This document shows, in pieces, positions 27,455 through 36,178 of a stretch of DNA of 64,000 nt (positions are counted from its first letter, which is position 1; each line of letters opens with the position of its first letter). The stretch is taken from contig NZ_CP036261.1 of NCBI RefSeq assembly GCF_007741475.1, positions 6,635,798-6,699,797 on the forward strand. Direction: 5' to 3'. The notes beneath the pieces are model-generated. The model saw nothing but the letters and a program-made list of their open reading frames with translations. It did not search any database and was not told where the DNA came from. A program made the translations under genes and the position numbers. The DNA is from Rosistilla ulvae (GTDB taxonomy: Bacteria; Planctomycetota; Planctomycetia; Pirellulales; Pirellulaceae).

Positions 27455-28207
27455 ATGACAGCTCCAGACAAGTGGCTATGTGCCCTTCCGGTCTACAACG
27501 AAGTCAACTTTGTCGACGAAGTTCTGGATAACGTGGCCAATTACGCAGCGAACATCTTGGTCGTCGACGACGGTTCCAACGACGGTACCGACGCCCGGCT
27601 GGCCCAGCGAACCGACGTCACGGTCGTTCGGCACCCCGAAAATCGTGGCTACGGCGCGGCCCTGACCACAGCATTCGAATACGCGATCGACAACGGGTAC
27701 GACGTCGTCGTTACGATCGATTGCGACGGCCAGCACCAACCGGTGCGGATCCCCGATTTTGTCGCCGCGGCCAGCCAAGCCGACATCGTTTCGGGCAGCC
27801 GCTATCTGAAGATGTCCGAAGACGACGACGCGCCGCCGGAAGAGCGGATGTTGATCAATCGCAAGATCACTCAACAATTGAACCGCCGCCTGGGACTGAA
27901 GCTGACCGATGCGTTCTGCGGTTTCAAAGCCTATCGCGTCGACGCGCTGCGTAGGCTGCGGATCACCGATCCTGGGTATGCGATGCCGTTGCAATTGTGG
28001 GTCGAAGCGGCATTGGCCGATCTGTCGGTCGTCGAACTCGCCGTCCCGCGGATCTACTTGGATCTCAGCCGTTCTTTCGGCGGATCGTTGGACCACGCGG
28101 AAACCCGGCTGGCGTATTATAATCGTGTCTTGGAAGATGCGATTACGTCGGCCTGTCGTGAAGGTCGCAAGCTGCCCCGACGCCGAGAACTGTGCCCCGA
28201 CGCGTGA
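27455..28207 (+). CDS. Family 2 glycosyltransferase (polyprenyl-phosphate sugar synthase-like)
   Basis: A 250-residue enzyme from the ATG at 27455, preceded by GAAGGA at good spacing; an upstream in-frame start would add unrelated sequence. GT-A motifs are VVDDGSNDGT, the metal-binding region TIDCDGQHQP and the SGSRYLK segment, as in dolichyl- or polyprenyl-phosphate mannose/glucose synthases. There is no C-terminal membrane domain, so it is probably soluble or peripheral. It is the first gene of an operon in which the next start codon overlaps its stop. A GT39-like membrane glycosyltransferase at the end of the operon could use the lipid-linked sugar it makes. Confidence 0.85.
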   Translation: MTAPDKWLCALPVYNEVNFVDEVLDNVANYAANILVVDDGSNDGTDARLAQRTDVTVVRHPENRGYGAALTTAFEYAIDNGYDVVVTIDCDGQHQPVRIPDFVAAASQADIVSGSRYLKMSEDDDAPPEERMLINRKITQQLNRRLGLKLTDAFCGFKAYRVDALRRLRITDPGYAMPLQLWVEAALADLSVVELAVPRIYLDLSRSFGGSLDHAETRLAYYNRVLEDAITSACREGRKLPRRRELCPDA

Positions 28208-29856
28208 CCACGATCAACGAAGAACCCTATCGATCCTACCGCGTGCCGCGGGCCCACCGCGATTGGTTGATCGACCCGCCGCTGGATGCGAACGCCGATG
28301 CGTTGGCGGAAAATTTGCGCAACGCCGCCGACTGGAACCTGCAGATCGGGGGCCAGTCGATTGCGTCGTTTCGCAAACGCGCACGCCATGAATTGATCCA
28401 CACCGCGATCGATTACGTCTCTTCGTATCGCGACCTGCCCAACATCTGTTCCAGCTGTTCAACCGATCGGCCATTGGTCATGGCCGGTCATCAACCCGAA
28501 CTGTTCCATCCGGGCGTCTGGTTCAAGAACTTTGTCCTCTCCCAGCTGGGACAGTCGCTGTCGACGATGGCGATCAATCTGATCGTCGACAACGATATCT
28601 GCCGCGCTCGATCGATCCGAGTCCCGACGCTGCGCAGCGGCAAACCGGCGACCGAGACGATCGCTTTTGATCGTCCTTCCGCCGTCGTCCCCTACGAAAT
28701 GGCGGATATCGACGACCCCGAGGCGTTCCAAACGTTCGGCCGCCGCGTCGCGCGAACGATCGCTCCGTTGGTCGACAATCCCTGCATCGAACAACTCTGG
28801 CCCGAAGCGGTCCAAGCGGCAGATCGGACCGGCAACATCGGGCTATCGCTGGCGCAATCGCGTCACCAAATCGAATCACAACTGGGACTATCGACGCTCG
28901 AGGTTCCACTGAGCCGGTTGTGCGAAGGCCCCGCGTTCTGCGAGTTTGTGCTCCATCTGATCCGCGAACTTCCACGGCTGCACGATTGTTACAACGAATC
29001 GGTCGTCGCCTACCGGATTGCGCATCACATCCGCAGCAACTCCCACCCCGTTCCCGAGCTCGCTTGTCGCGACGGTTGGTACGAAGCGCCGCTGTGGATC
29101 TACGACGAAACGAATCGCCAACGCCGGGCGCTCTATGCGCGAGTCAGCGACCAACAGATCGAGCTGAGCGATTTGGCGTCGACGCATTTGACGATCTCCA
29201 ATCACGGTGATCCCACCGCGACGGCAGCGGACCTGCTCGAGCGACTGCAGAACAACGTGCGGCTTCGTCCCCGCGCGTTGGTCACGACGATGTACGCTCG
29301 GCTGGTCCTGTCGGATCTGTTCCTGCACGGCATCGGCGGCGGCAAATACGACCAATTGAACGATACGATCATCCGCCGCTTCTTCGACGTTGCGCCGCCG
29401 CACTTCACCGTCCTCTCGGCAACCTTCACTCCGCTGGGCGAATCGCTCGGAAGTGATGACGCCAGTTCGGATCAACTGCGTCAGTCGATCCGACGCACCC
29501 GTTTTCAGCCCGAACATTTTGCCGACCTCGCCGATCTGCCGATCGATCTGGTGCAGGAGAAGCGTGAACTGTTGAGCGACATCCCGCCGCGTGGCGACAA
29601 ACAGTCGTGGCATGATCGGATCACCGCGATCAACACCGACCTGTCGGCTCGTCTGGATGACCTCCGCTGGCAACTGGCCGATCAATTGAACCAGGTCAAT
29701 CGTCGCGAAGCGCAACGACGCCTGCTCTCATCGCGCGACTATTCGTTTTGCATCTATCCGTTGCAGGAGATGGGAGAGATGTTTGCCGCCATCGCTCGCG
29801 GCGAAGCGAATCCCCATGGCCAGCAAGAGGTCGCGACGACGCCGCGGCACGCTTGA
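28204..29856 (+). CDS. BshC-like protein (bacillithiol synthase fold, distant)
   Basis: About 550 residues, reading from the GTG at 28204 that overlaps the upstream stop as GTGA; an in-frame GTG at 28192 is the alternative. Two regions resemble BshC, the cysteine-adding enzyme of bacillithiol synthesis. One is VMAGHQPELFHPGVWFKNF followed by LIVDND, corresponding to BshC GGQQAGLLTGPLY with its following EDHD. The other is RALVTTMYARLVLSDLFLHG then GGGKYDQLNDTIIRRFF, corresponding to the RPLMQEFLFPTLAFIAGPGE block. A helical region near 450-520 could be the BshC coiled coil. Identity is low and this is a remote inference. No bshA or bshB gene is nearby, so a different small-molecule substrate is possible. 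Confidence 0.55.
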   Translation: MTTINEEPYRSYRVPRAHRDWLIDPPLDANADALAENLRNAADWNLQIGGQSIASFRKRARHELIHTAIDYVSSYRDLPNICSSCSTDRPLVMAGHQPELFHPGVWFKNFVLSQLGQSLSTMAINLIVDNDICRARSIRVPTLRSGKPATETIAFDRPSAVVPYEMADIDDPEAFQTFGRRVARTIAPLVDNPCIEQLWPEAVQAADRTGNIGLSLAQSRHQIESQLGLSTLEVPLSRLCEGPAFCEFVLHLIRELPRLHDCYNESVVAYRIAHHIRSNSHPVPELACRDGWYEAPLWIYDETNRQRRALYARVSDQQIELSDLASTHLTISNHGDPTATAADLLERLQNNVRLRPRALVTTMYARLVLSDLFLHGIGGGKYDQLNDTIIRRFFDVAPPHFTVLSATFTPLGESLGSDDASSDQLRQSIRRTRFQPEHFADLADLPIDLVQEKRELLSDIPPRGDKQSWHDRITAINTDLSARLDDLRWQLADQLNQVNRREAQRRLLSSRDYSFCIYPLQEMGEMFAAIARGEANPHGQQEVATTPRHA

Positions 29857-29889
29857 TCCTGCCGCCGGTCACAGCCAACGTCTGCTCGC

Positions 29890-30789
29890 ATGAACCGAAT
29901 CCTGCACTCGCAATCGCAACACAATCTGCAGTCTCGCGACGGATGGGATTGTGCTCGTGAGCACCGCCGCCGCGTGATGGCAATGCTGTTGGATAACGCT
30001 TCGCCATCGAAGCGTTTGTGCGTTTTAGGAGCCGGGAATTGCAACGACATCGATCTCCCCGAACTCGCCGATGCCTATCGCGAAGTCGTGCTAGTCGATC
30101 TCGACGGCGATGCGATGTTGCGTGGAGTGGAGAAACAATTCTCTGGCGCCTCGTCGCCACAGCGATCTGCAAAAATCAAAACCGTCGTCGGCGATCTGAC
30201 TGGAATTTCAGAGCTGTTGTCGCAAGCTGTCGATGCGCCGCAGGATGTCGATTCGATCGTCGCTGCGATCGAAGACCGATTGCAGCAACCGCCCGACGCG
30301 TTGCTGACGGAGCGCTTCGATACGGTCGCGTCGGTTTGTCTGTTGAGCCAGTTGGTCCATAGCGTCACCGAAACGATCGGGGCACACGCACAGTTGCTGT
30401 CGATCGTTCAAGCGGTCCGGCGACAACATCTGCATCTGTTGCGGAATCGCCTAAATCCCGGCGGCCGCGGAATTTTGATCACCGATTTCGTTTCATCGCT
30501 GACCGCGCCCCAACTGCCTCAAGTTCCGAGCGACCAACTGTCGCAATACGTTCGACAGTTGCTGAACCAACAAAACTTCTTCACCGGTCTGAACCCGGCT
30601 GTACTCGCCCACCAGATGCAAACCGATTCGCAATTTGCCGAGGGACTGCAGCGATTGCAATCGACAGCCCCTTGGATTTGGGACTTCGGACCGCGACAGT
30701 ATGCGGTATGTGGATTTCAGTTCGACACCCGCCGCGACGCCCCGCCGGACGCGATTCCCCAACCACCGCAAAGAAACAACGATGTCTGA
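29890..30789 (+). CDS. Class I SAM-methyltransferase-like protein
   Basis: A 299-residue protein. A Rossmann motif I is seen at KRLCVLGAGNCNDIDLPEL, followed by VVLVDLDGDAM with the acidic residue expected to hold the SAM ribose, then FDTVASVCLLSQL as a motif IV-like strand and GGRGILITDF as motif V. The substrate is unknown and there is no strong similarity to a named methyltransferase. It lies 33 bases after the BshC-like gene and its stop overlaps the start of the GT39-like gene by 8 bases (ATGTCTGA), so it belongs to the same operon. Confidence 0.6.
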   Translation: MNRILHSQSQHNLQSRDGWDCAREHRRRVMAMLLDNASPSKRLCVLGAGNCNDIDLPELADAYREVVLVDLDGDAMLRGVEKQFSGASSPQRSAKIKTVVGDLTGISELLSQAVDAPQDVDSIVAAIEDRLQQPPDALLTERFDTVASVCLLSQLVHSVTETIGAHAQLLSIVQAVRRQHLHLLRNRLNPGGRGILITDFVSSLTAPQLPQVPSDQLSQYVRQLLNQQNFFTGLNPAVLAHQMQTDSQFAEGLQRLQSTAPWIWDFGPRQYAVCGFQFDTRRDAPPDAIPQPPQRNNDV

Positions 30790-32146
30790 TCCTGCCCGCT
30801 GCTGCAGCCTGCCTCTGCGGCTGATCCTGCCGTTGCTGTTGCTTGCCTTATTGGTTCGCGGTGGCGTGATGACGTGGCGGTACGATCACTTGCAACAGGA
30901 TCCCGACGCCTACCGCTTGCTCGCGGAGAACCTTGCCAATCACAACGTCTATGGGCAAGTCGACGCCGACGGGCAAGCTCGCCCCACAGCCTTCCGGCCT
31001 CCCGGTTATCCGTGGCTGCTCTCCTGGTTCGTCACCGACGGACAACTCGGTTCGCCAGCAGCCGCCGCGCTAAACCTGGCCTTTGGTTTGGCAACGGTTG
31101 GCCTAGTCTTCGCGATCGGATCGCAGCTGCAGTCCCAGGCGACGGGCTTTGTCGCCGCGGCATTGGTTGCGATCGATCCGATCCTACTGGGTCAATCGAC
31201 GCTGGTGATGACCGAAACGCTTGCGACGATGTTGGCTGCGCTGATCTGGTGGCTGTTTCTCCGCAACGAAGCGACGCTACAGCCTGCGGGCACCTCAACG
31301 TCAACGCTTGCCTGGTCGCTGGCACTAGCCGTCGGCTTGGCCGCTGGGTTCTTCTGCCGGCCGGTCTTTATCGTCTGGGCCGCCTGGATGTTGCTGATGC
31401 TGTTCCTGCGAAGCCGACGCCAAGTCGGACGAACGGCGATCACGATCGCAACCGTTGGATTGGTGATGCTCCTCGCCGTCGGTGGCTGGACGTGGCGGAA
31501 TCAATCGGTGACGGGGAAACCGATCTGGGCGACAACGCATGGCGGATACACCCTACTGCTGGGGAACAATCCTTCGTTTTACGAATACCTTGCTGAAGCA
31601 AAGGTCGGCGAAAAGTGGGACGCTGAATTTTTTCACCGAAGATGGGCCGAGCGTTTCTCCGCCGACCCGCGGGAGCTTTCGTTCTGGACCGCCGAAACGA
31701 TCGACACCTCACACGCGGCGGCTCCCTTAGGTGAGATCGACGACGATCGCTTGGCCTACGAATCGGCCAAGGCAACGATTCGCAGACAGCCACAAATGTT
31801 TGTCGCCAGCTGCCTGGTGCGGCTCGGCCGGTTGTGGTCGCCGATGCCTCACGCCGGCGACTATTCGAACCTGCTGCGCTACGCGATCGGCAGCTTTTAC
31901 GTAGCTCTTTTCGCCTGCTGCCTGCTGGGGATCTGGCGGCTCGGCCGACGCCTGATGTCACCGGCTTGGATGGCGATGCTACTGTTAGCCATCGCGCTCA
32001 GCTGCGTCCATTCGATCTACTGGAGCAACATGCGGATGCGGTCGCTGGCCACGCCGCTGATCGCCGTCGTCGCGTCGGTCGGAATCCTCGGCGATCGTCA
32101 GCGGGCGTCTTGCCAGCCGTCGCCGATCGTTCCGCTGGAGTCTTAA
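30782..32146 (+). CDS. GT39-like (ArnT/PMT-type) membrane glycosyltransferase
   Basis: A 454-residue multi-pass protein from the ATG at 30782, which overlaps the upstream stop codon. Sequence after the first helix reads QQDPDAYRLLAENL and TAFRPPGYPWLLS, the catalytic-loop pattern of GT-C enzymes that transfer sugars from polyprenyl-phosphate carriers. Roughly nine or more hydrophobic segments follow, with a soluble loop (residues about 250-330) between late helices. Acceptor unknown (protein, lipid A or polysaccharide). Its pairing with a polyprenyl-phosphate-sugar-type GT2 in the same operon supports a lipid-carrier route. Convergent with the MFS gene, with 16 bases between stops. Confidence 0.75.
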   Translation: MSDPARCCSLPLRLILPLLLLALLVRGGVMTWRYDHLQQDPDAYRLLAENLANHNVYGQVDADGQARPTAFRPPGYPWLLSWFVTDGQLGSPAAAALNLAFGLATVGLVFAIGSQLQSQATGFVAAALVAIDPILLGQSTLVMTETLATMLAALIWWLFLRNEATLQPAGTSTSTLAWSLALAVGLAAGFFCRPVFIVWAAWMLLMLFLRSRRQVGRTAITIATVGLVMLLAVGGWTWRNQSVTGKPIWATTHGGYTLLLGNNPSFYEYLAEAKVGEKWDAEFFHRRWAERFSADPRELSFWTAETIDTSHAAAPLGEIDDDRLAYESAKATIRRQPQMFVASCLVRLGRLWSPMPHAGDYSNLLRYAIGSFYVALFACCLLGIWRLGRRLMSPAWMAMLLLAIALSCVHSIYWSNMRMRSLATPLIAVVASVGILGDRQRASCQPSPIVPLES

Positions 32147-32162
32147 CGACTGCCAGGAAAAG

Positions 32163-33455
32163 CTATTCGGGAAGCTCTTGGTTTCGCGTTTCGGGCATCA
32201 TCAGAATGATCACCACGCCGACCAGGAACAGCGTCGACAGCCCCGGCACCGCGTACCGCAGCTGCATATCGGGCTGCTCTTTTAACCACCCTGAAAACAA
32301 CAGCACCGGAACGGCAAGCATCCGCCCGCCGTTGAAGCAGAAACTGGCGCCGGTCGCTCGCAGATGCGTCGGGAACAACTCGGGAAAATAGATCGCGTAA
32401 CCGGCATGCATTCCGAGGGTCAAGAAACCGAAGACCGGCAGAATGAAAAGCATCTGGGTGTAGGACTGCGGAACAAAACAGACGACGGGTACGATCAGCA
32501 GGGCCAGCAATTGAAAGCCGACGAAGGCGGGCTTGCGGCCGAAGCGAGCGGCGATCGGGCCAAAGGCCAGCAGTCCCAGTCCACCGCCGGAAGCCTGCAC
32601 GATCCCGTAAGCGAACTTCGCCATCGCGCCGACATCTTCCGCCGCGGTCCCGGTCCGCAGCAACAGCTCTTTGACAAGATCCTGCCCGGCGACCGTGACC
32701 GACCAAAACGTCCCCAACCCGACCGCGGCCAACAGCAAGCCACCAAACGCGCGGCCCGACCAGCGGGGATTCAGCAACAGATCGCGGAAACTGCCAGCGA
32801 GATGTTTATTCGACTGCGGGTCATCCTCATCGACCTGCTTCTGCCAGCGCTCGGGTTCTTTTACGCTCGCCCGCACCCATACGATCAACAGCGCCGGCAG
32901 CACTCCCAACAAATAGGCATACCGCCACTGCGTCGCAACCAAGATTCCGGCGAGTGCGGCCAACCAGGTTCCCAAAATGCTCGACGCATGAAAGATGCCA
33001 GCCGCTTGCGCTCGCGCTTTGCTCGGAAACACCTCGGCGACCATGCTGGCGGCCACCGCCCATTCACCGCCGATCCCAAGCGCGACCAAAAACCGGAGCA
33101 CGCCAACTTGATAGATATCGGTGGCGAAGTAGGTCAGGCCGGAGAAGACCGAATAGAGCAGGATCGTGACGATCAGAATCGGCCGCCGACCGTAGCGATC
33201 GGCCATCGATCCAAAGACCAGCCCGCCAACGGTCCCTCCCAACAGGAAGATCGCGAGAAACCGATCGCCCCAACCTTTGACCGCCGCCTGGTCGCCATCC
33301 AACAGTTCCGACAGCATATCGCCGCGGGTGAGGTTGAAGATCTGGCCTTCGTAGACATCGAACACCCAGCCCGCCGATGCGATGATCAAGACCAACCACT
33401 GGTAGCGTGAGATCCCGGAATACCAACGTGTGGTATCGGTCTGGGGACTGGACAT
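32163..33455 (-). CDS. MFS transporter (metabolite:H+ symporter type)
   Basis: A 430-residue protein with about twelve membrane helices. The MFS signature between helices 2 and 3 reads GSMADRYGRRP, and LRFLVALGIGGEWAVAASMV is characteristic of the sialate, carboxylate and aromatic-acid symporter groups. A repeat of the signature lies near AFGPIAARFGRKP in the second half. The central loop (about 200-220) is hydrophilic. Substrate is probably an organic acid but cannot be told from sequence. It may share an operon with the TauD-like gene upstream or be separate: the 131 bases between are occupied by a palindrome. Confidence 0.85.
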   Translation of the reverse strand: MSSPQTDTTRWYSGISRYQWLVLIIASAGWVFDVYEGQIFNLTRGDMLSELLDGDQAAVKGWGDRFLAIFLLGGTVGGLVFGSMADRYGRRPILIVTILLYSVFSGLTYFATDIYQVGVLRFLVALGIGGEWAVAASMVAEVFPSKARAQAAGIFHASSILGTWLAALAGILVATQWRYAYLLGVLPALLIVWVRASVKEPERWQKQVDEDDPQSNKHLAGSFRDLLLNPRWSGRAFGGLLLAAVGLGTFWSVTVAGQDLVKELLLRTGTAAEDVGAMAKFAYGIVQASGGGLGLLAFGPIAARFGRKPAFVGFQLLALLIVPVVCFVPQSYTQMLFILPVFGFLTLGMHAGYAIYFPELFPTHLRATGASFCFNGGRMLAVPVLLFSGWLKEQPDMQLRYAVPGLSTLFLVGVVIILMMPETRNQELPE

Positions 33456-33496
33456 AAGGTTTCCGGTGGCTAGACGGGTCGTATTGTATTTTTTTC

Positions 33497-33563
33497 GTTT
33501 AACCGCGAGCCCATCGGGCCGCGCGGCCTTTAAAAACGCGGGGCGAGGCCCGCGCGGTTAAAC
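33497..33563. repeat. Intergenic palindrome
   Basis: GTTTAACCGCG (33497-33507) is repeated inverted as CGCGGTTAAAC at 33553-33563; inside lies further complementary GC-rich sequence (GGGCCGCGCGGCC). It sits between the dioxygenase stop (33587) and the MFS start (33455), both on the minus strand. It may attenuate or terminate transcription, or be a REP-type repeat. Its GC-rich palindromic style resembles the element at 43.03-43.16 kb, but the sequences differ. Confidence 0.5.
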
Positions 33564-33586
33564 TTGAAAACTTGTGACTAGCTGCA

Positions 33587-34588
33587 CTAGACGGTGACGG
33601 TAAACGAATGCGTGTTCATTTCAGCGAGCGACGCGACAACTTTACGCGTGCCGACAAATGGCGACCGGGCGTGCATCGCAACGGTATTGTCGAGGATGAC
33701 CACATCGCCGACCTGCCATTCCAAATCGAAGGCCAGTTCTTCGGCCAACTGGGCCGCTCGGCGAACCGCATCGCCATCCAACGGACTCCCGTCGGCATGG
33801 CGAATCGCACCCGACGGATCGTTGCTCGGATCCTTCCAACCGCAATAGGCAGCGATCATTTGATTGAAGAAGCTCTTGCGACCATTGCCGAGATCCATCA
33901 CCGCGGGCAGCGGAGGGGTCGTCGCTCGCAAGCTCTCGCCGTCGAGCCATTCCCAGGAATAATTTAGTTCGCGGAGCCGCGCCTCGGCTCCCTCGCGATC
34001 GGCGACGCCCAGCGTGCTTCGCCAACTGCGTCCCATCCCGCTCTTGGCATCGTCATCGTTGGGCATCACGTTGGAATAGGTGAGCCCCGTCAGTTCGCAA
34101 GCTTGGGCAAATTCGGGGCACTCCGCCGCCAAGCGTTCCCACAACACATCGCTGCGGCAGATCGGCGTCGCACCTCCCTGCTGGGCAGCAATTTCGCAAC
34201 TGAACATGATCCACTTCGGGAACAGCGGCGTTTGCGCCATCTCGTGATGGAAGTAGATCCGCACTTCGGGAGGCGCTTCGTTGGCTGAAAAAACCCGCTC
34301 GGTCCGATTGATGCGAACCGCGTTGGAGAGCGACTTCTTGTAGGGAAAGTTCTCCAACCGAAGCGACTGGATGATCGCATCGAAGCCCTCCGCATTTTTG
34401 ACCGGGAAATCACGAAGCAGCACGGCACCGTGCTGGTTGGCAAGACCAAGGATCTCATCGCGGTGTTCCCCAACCCAATCGGTCGCCGCCGCAAGCGTCG
34501 CATCGGACTCCGAACAGACAAACGCATAGGGGAAGACCGAATCGCCATAGGTCTGTTGTTTGTCGACCGGCGAAGGAGCAATATTCAT
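33587..34588 (-). CDS. TauD/TfdA-family Fe(II)/2-oxoglutarate dioxygenase
   Basis: A 333-residue enzyme from the ATG at 34588; a TTG at 34606 is a less likely start. The iron-binding triad is visible: His114 and Glu116 in FHHEMAQ and His306 in NTVAMHARSPF, with Arg315 nine residues on as the 2-oxoglutarate ligand. The overall pattern (GAVLLRDFPV at the N-terminal strand, GGATPICRSD, MDLGNGRKSFFNQ) is nearest to the SyrP/clavaminate-synthase-like branch rather than taurine dioxygenase. Likely hydroxylates a small amino acid-like or natural-product substrate. Divergent from the oxidoreductase at 34891, with an inverted repeat in the gap. Confidence 0.85.
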   Translation of the reverse strand: MNIAPSPVDKQQTYGDSVFPYAFVCSESDATLAAATDWVGEHRDEILGLANQHGAVLLRDFPVKNAEGFDAIIQSLRLENFPYKKSLSNAVRINRTERVFSANEAPPEVRIYFHHEMAQTPLFPKWIMFSCEIAAQQGGATPICRSDVLWERLAAECPEFAQACELTGLTYSNVMPNDDDAKSGMGRSWRSTLGVADREGAEARLRELNYSWEWLDGESLRATTPPLPAVMDLGNGRKSFFNQMIAAYCGWKDPSNDPSGAIRHADGSPLDGDAVRRAAQLAEELAFDLEWQVGDVVILDNTVAMHARSPFVGTRKVVASLAEMNTHSFTVTV

Positions 34589-34890
34589 GATTGGACTCAC
34601 TTGCAAAAAAAGCAGTGGCGTTCACGTCCGGTGAAGCAAGCGTCGCGGCGGTTGGGGAGGGACGACGTTCACGATCGATTGACCGTCGATCGTGGGAACC
34701 CCTGTGGGGCGCAAACGGAAACTTTGGAGGGCGGGTGGTAGCGATCGAGCTACAGGCAATAACATAACGAAAATATCAGGCTGCGTGGCTGTCTGTGCAA
34801 AAAACATTCGACGCGGCTTTTGACAACTGGGCGGGCGGTTGGTCCAGCGGATCTGCTTCAGCAAACCATATGAGAAAAGGAAATTGAGGG
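34589..34890. other. 302-base divergent gap with operator-like inverted repeat
   Basis: Separates the TauD-like gene (-) and the Gfo/Idh/MocA gene (+). Apart from the 9-7-9 inverted repeat at 34670-34694, listed separately, nothing else is recognised. Confidence 0.5.
34670..34694. promoter_or_regulatory. Operator-like inverted repeat
   Basis: CACGATCGA, seven bases (TTGACCG), then TCGATCGTG: a perfect 9-base inverted repeat located 82 bases upstream of the dioxygenase start and about 196 upstream of the oxidoreductase start. A dimeric repressor or activator could bind here. GATC-rich motifs are frequent in this genome, so chance is possible, but the 18 matched bases are unusual. Confidence 0.35.
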
Positions 34891-35937
34891 ATGAGTGATC
34901 GACCGGTGAGATTTGGGCTGATCGGACTTGGAGCCTGGGGACAACACCACGCAAACGCAATCACCGTCACCGACGGAGCGGAACTGGTGGCGATCGCAGC
35001 TCGCAGCGACGCATCGGTCGCCGCGGCGAAAGAGAAGTATCCCGACGCCGCGGTCTACAACGACTACCGCGAACTTGTCGCTCGCGAAGATCTCGACTTT
35101 GTCGACGTCGTCGTCCCCAGCCATCTGCATCACGCGGTCGCGACGGCGGTCTTGCAAGCCGGCAAGCATCTGCTGTTGGAAAAACCGATGGGCGTGTCGA
35201 TGGAGGAATGCGACGACATGATCCGGATCGCAAACCAGCATGATCGGTTGTTCGCCGTCGGCCATGAACTGCGGTTGTCGTCGATGTGGGGCAAGGCGAA
35301 GGAACTGATCGACGAAGGCTTTATTGGCGATCCGTTGTACGCGTTGGTCGAACTATCCCGAAACCCGTATCGCCAGGGGGCCGATGGTTGGCGGTACGAC
35401 ATCGATCGCGTCGGCAGCTGGATCCTGGAAGAACCGATCCATTTCTTCGACCTCGCCCGCTGGTATCTGGAACGATCGGGGCAGCCCGAGCGAATCTATG
35501 CGACCGCCAACTCGCGGCAACCAGGGCGTCCCGAACTGCAGGACAACTTCAGCGCGATCATGCACTTCAGCGGCGGCAGCTACGCCGTCGTCTCGCAAAC
35601 CTTGGCCGCGTTCGAGCATCATCAGACCGCCAAGATCACCGGAACCAAAGGGGCGCTGTGGGCGTCGTGGTCCGGTGCCCAAGACCGCACTCGGCATCCG
35701 ACCTTCTCCCTGCGTGGGTTCGATGGGAACGAAGTGGTAACGATTCCGATCGACAAACCGACCGGCGAGCTGTTCGAGCTCGAGGATCAAGTCGCTCGAG
35801 TCGTCCAGGCGCATCGCAGCGGCGTGCCGTTGCACTGCACCGCCGAAGATGGCCGCTGGTCGGTCGCGATGTGCTTGGCTGCGGAGGCCTCGGTTCGCTC
35901 GGGCAACATCGTCTCGATCGGTGATTACATCGGCTGA
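34891..35937 (+). CDS. Gfo/Idh/MocA family oxidoreductase
   Basis: A 348-residue NAD(P)-dependent dehydrogenase. The Rossmann motif is FGLIGLGAWGQHHANAI at the N-terminus, and the family EKP motif is LLLEKPMGVSMEE near residue 97. The C-terminal substrate domain contains EEPIHFFDLARWYLE, with the His expected in the active site. Such enzymes oxidise sugars, inositols or amino sugars; the substrate is not evident. It is a single gene, divergent from the dioxygenase, followed by a hairpin at 35979-36006. Confidence 0.88.
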   Translation: MSDRPVRFGLIGLGAWGQHHANAITVTDGAELVAIAARSDASVAAAKEKYPDAAVYNDYRELVAREDLDFVDVVVPSHLHHAVATAVLQAGKHLLLEKPMGVSMEECDDMIRIANQHDRLFAVGHELRLSSMWGKAKELIDEGFIGDPLYALVELSRNPYRQGADGWRYDIDRVGSWILEEPIHFFDLARWYLERSGQPERIYATANSRQPGRPELQDNFSAIMHFSGGSYAVVSQTLAAFEHHQTAKITGTKGALWASWSGAQDRTRHPTFSLRGFDGNEVVTIPIDKPTGELFELEDQVARVVQAHRSGVPLHCTAEDGRWSVAMCLAAEASVRSGNIVSIGDYIG

Positions 35938-35978
35938 TCGCATTCGTTTTGCTTGCATTTAAAACCGCAGCCATTCAT

Positions 35979-36006
35979 CCCCCGGAAGTTAAAAAACTTT
36001 CGGGGG
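35979..36006 (+). terminator. Hairpin terminator after the oxidoreductase
   Basis: A 12-base stem (CCCCCGGAAGTT pairs with AACTTTCGGGGG, one G-T wobble) with a four-A loop, starting 42 bases after the stop codon. The stem is strong, but no T-run follows on either strand. It lies in the 241-base gap before the LptD-like gene. Confidence 0.5.
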
Positions 36007-36178
36007 CTTCGCGTCGATTGACCGCTGGACCTGCAAAACCGTTGATTTTGCAGCCCGCTAGCACGCGAGTTTGATGTTGTGGCTCGGATCGCGGAATTCA
36101 TATACTCCGGCCCGATTCTCCCCGGTATCGCTGCGCAGGAAGCGGCAGCGATCGAGTCTATTCGTTTACAGGTAGCTT

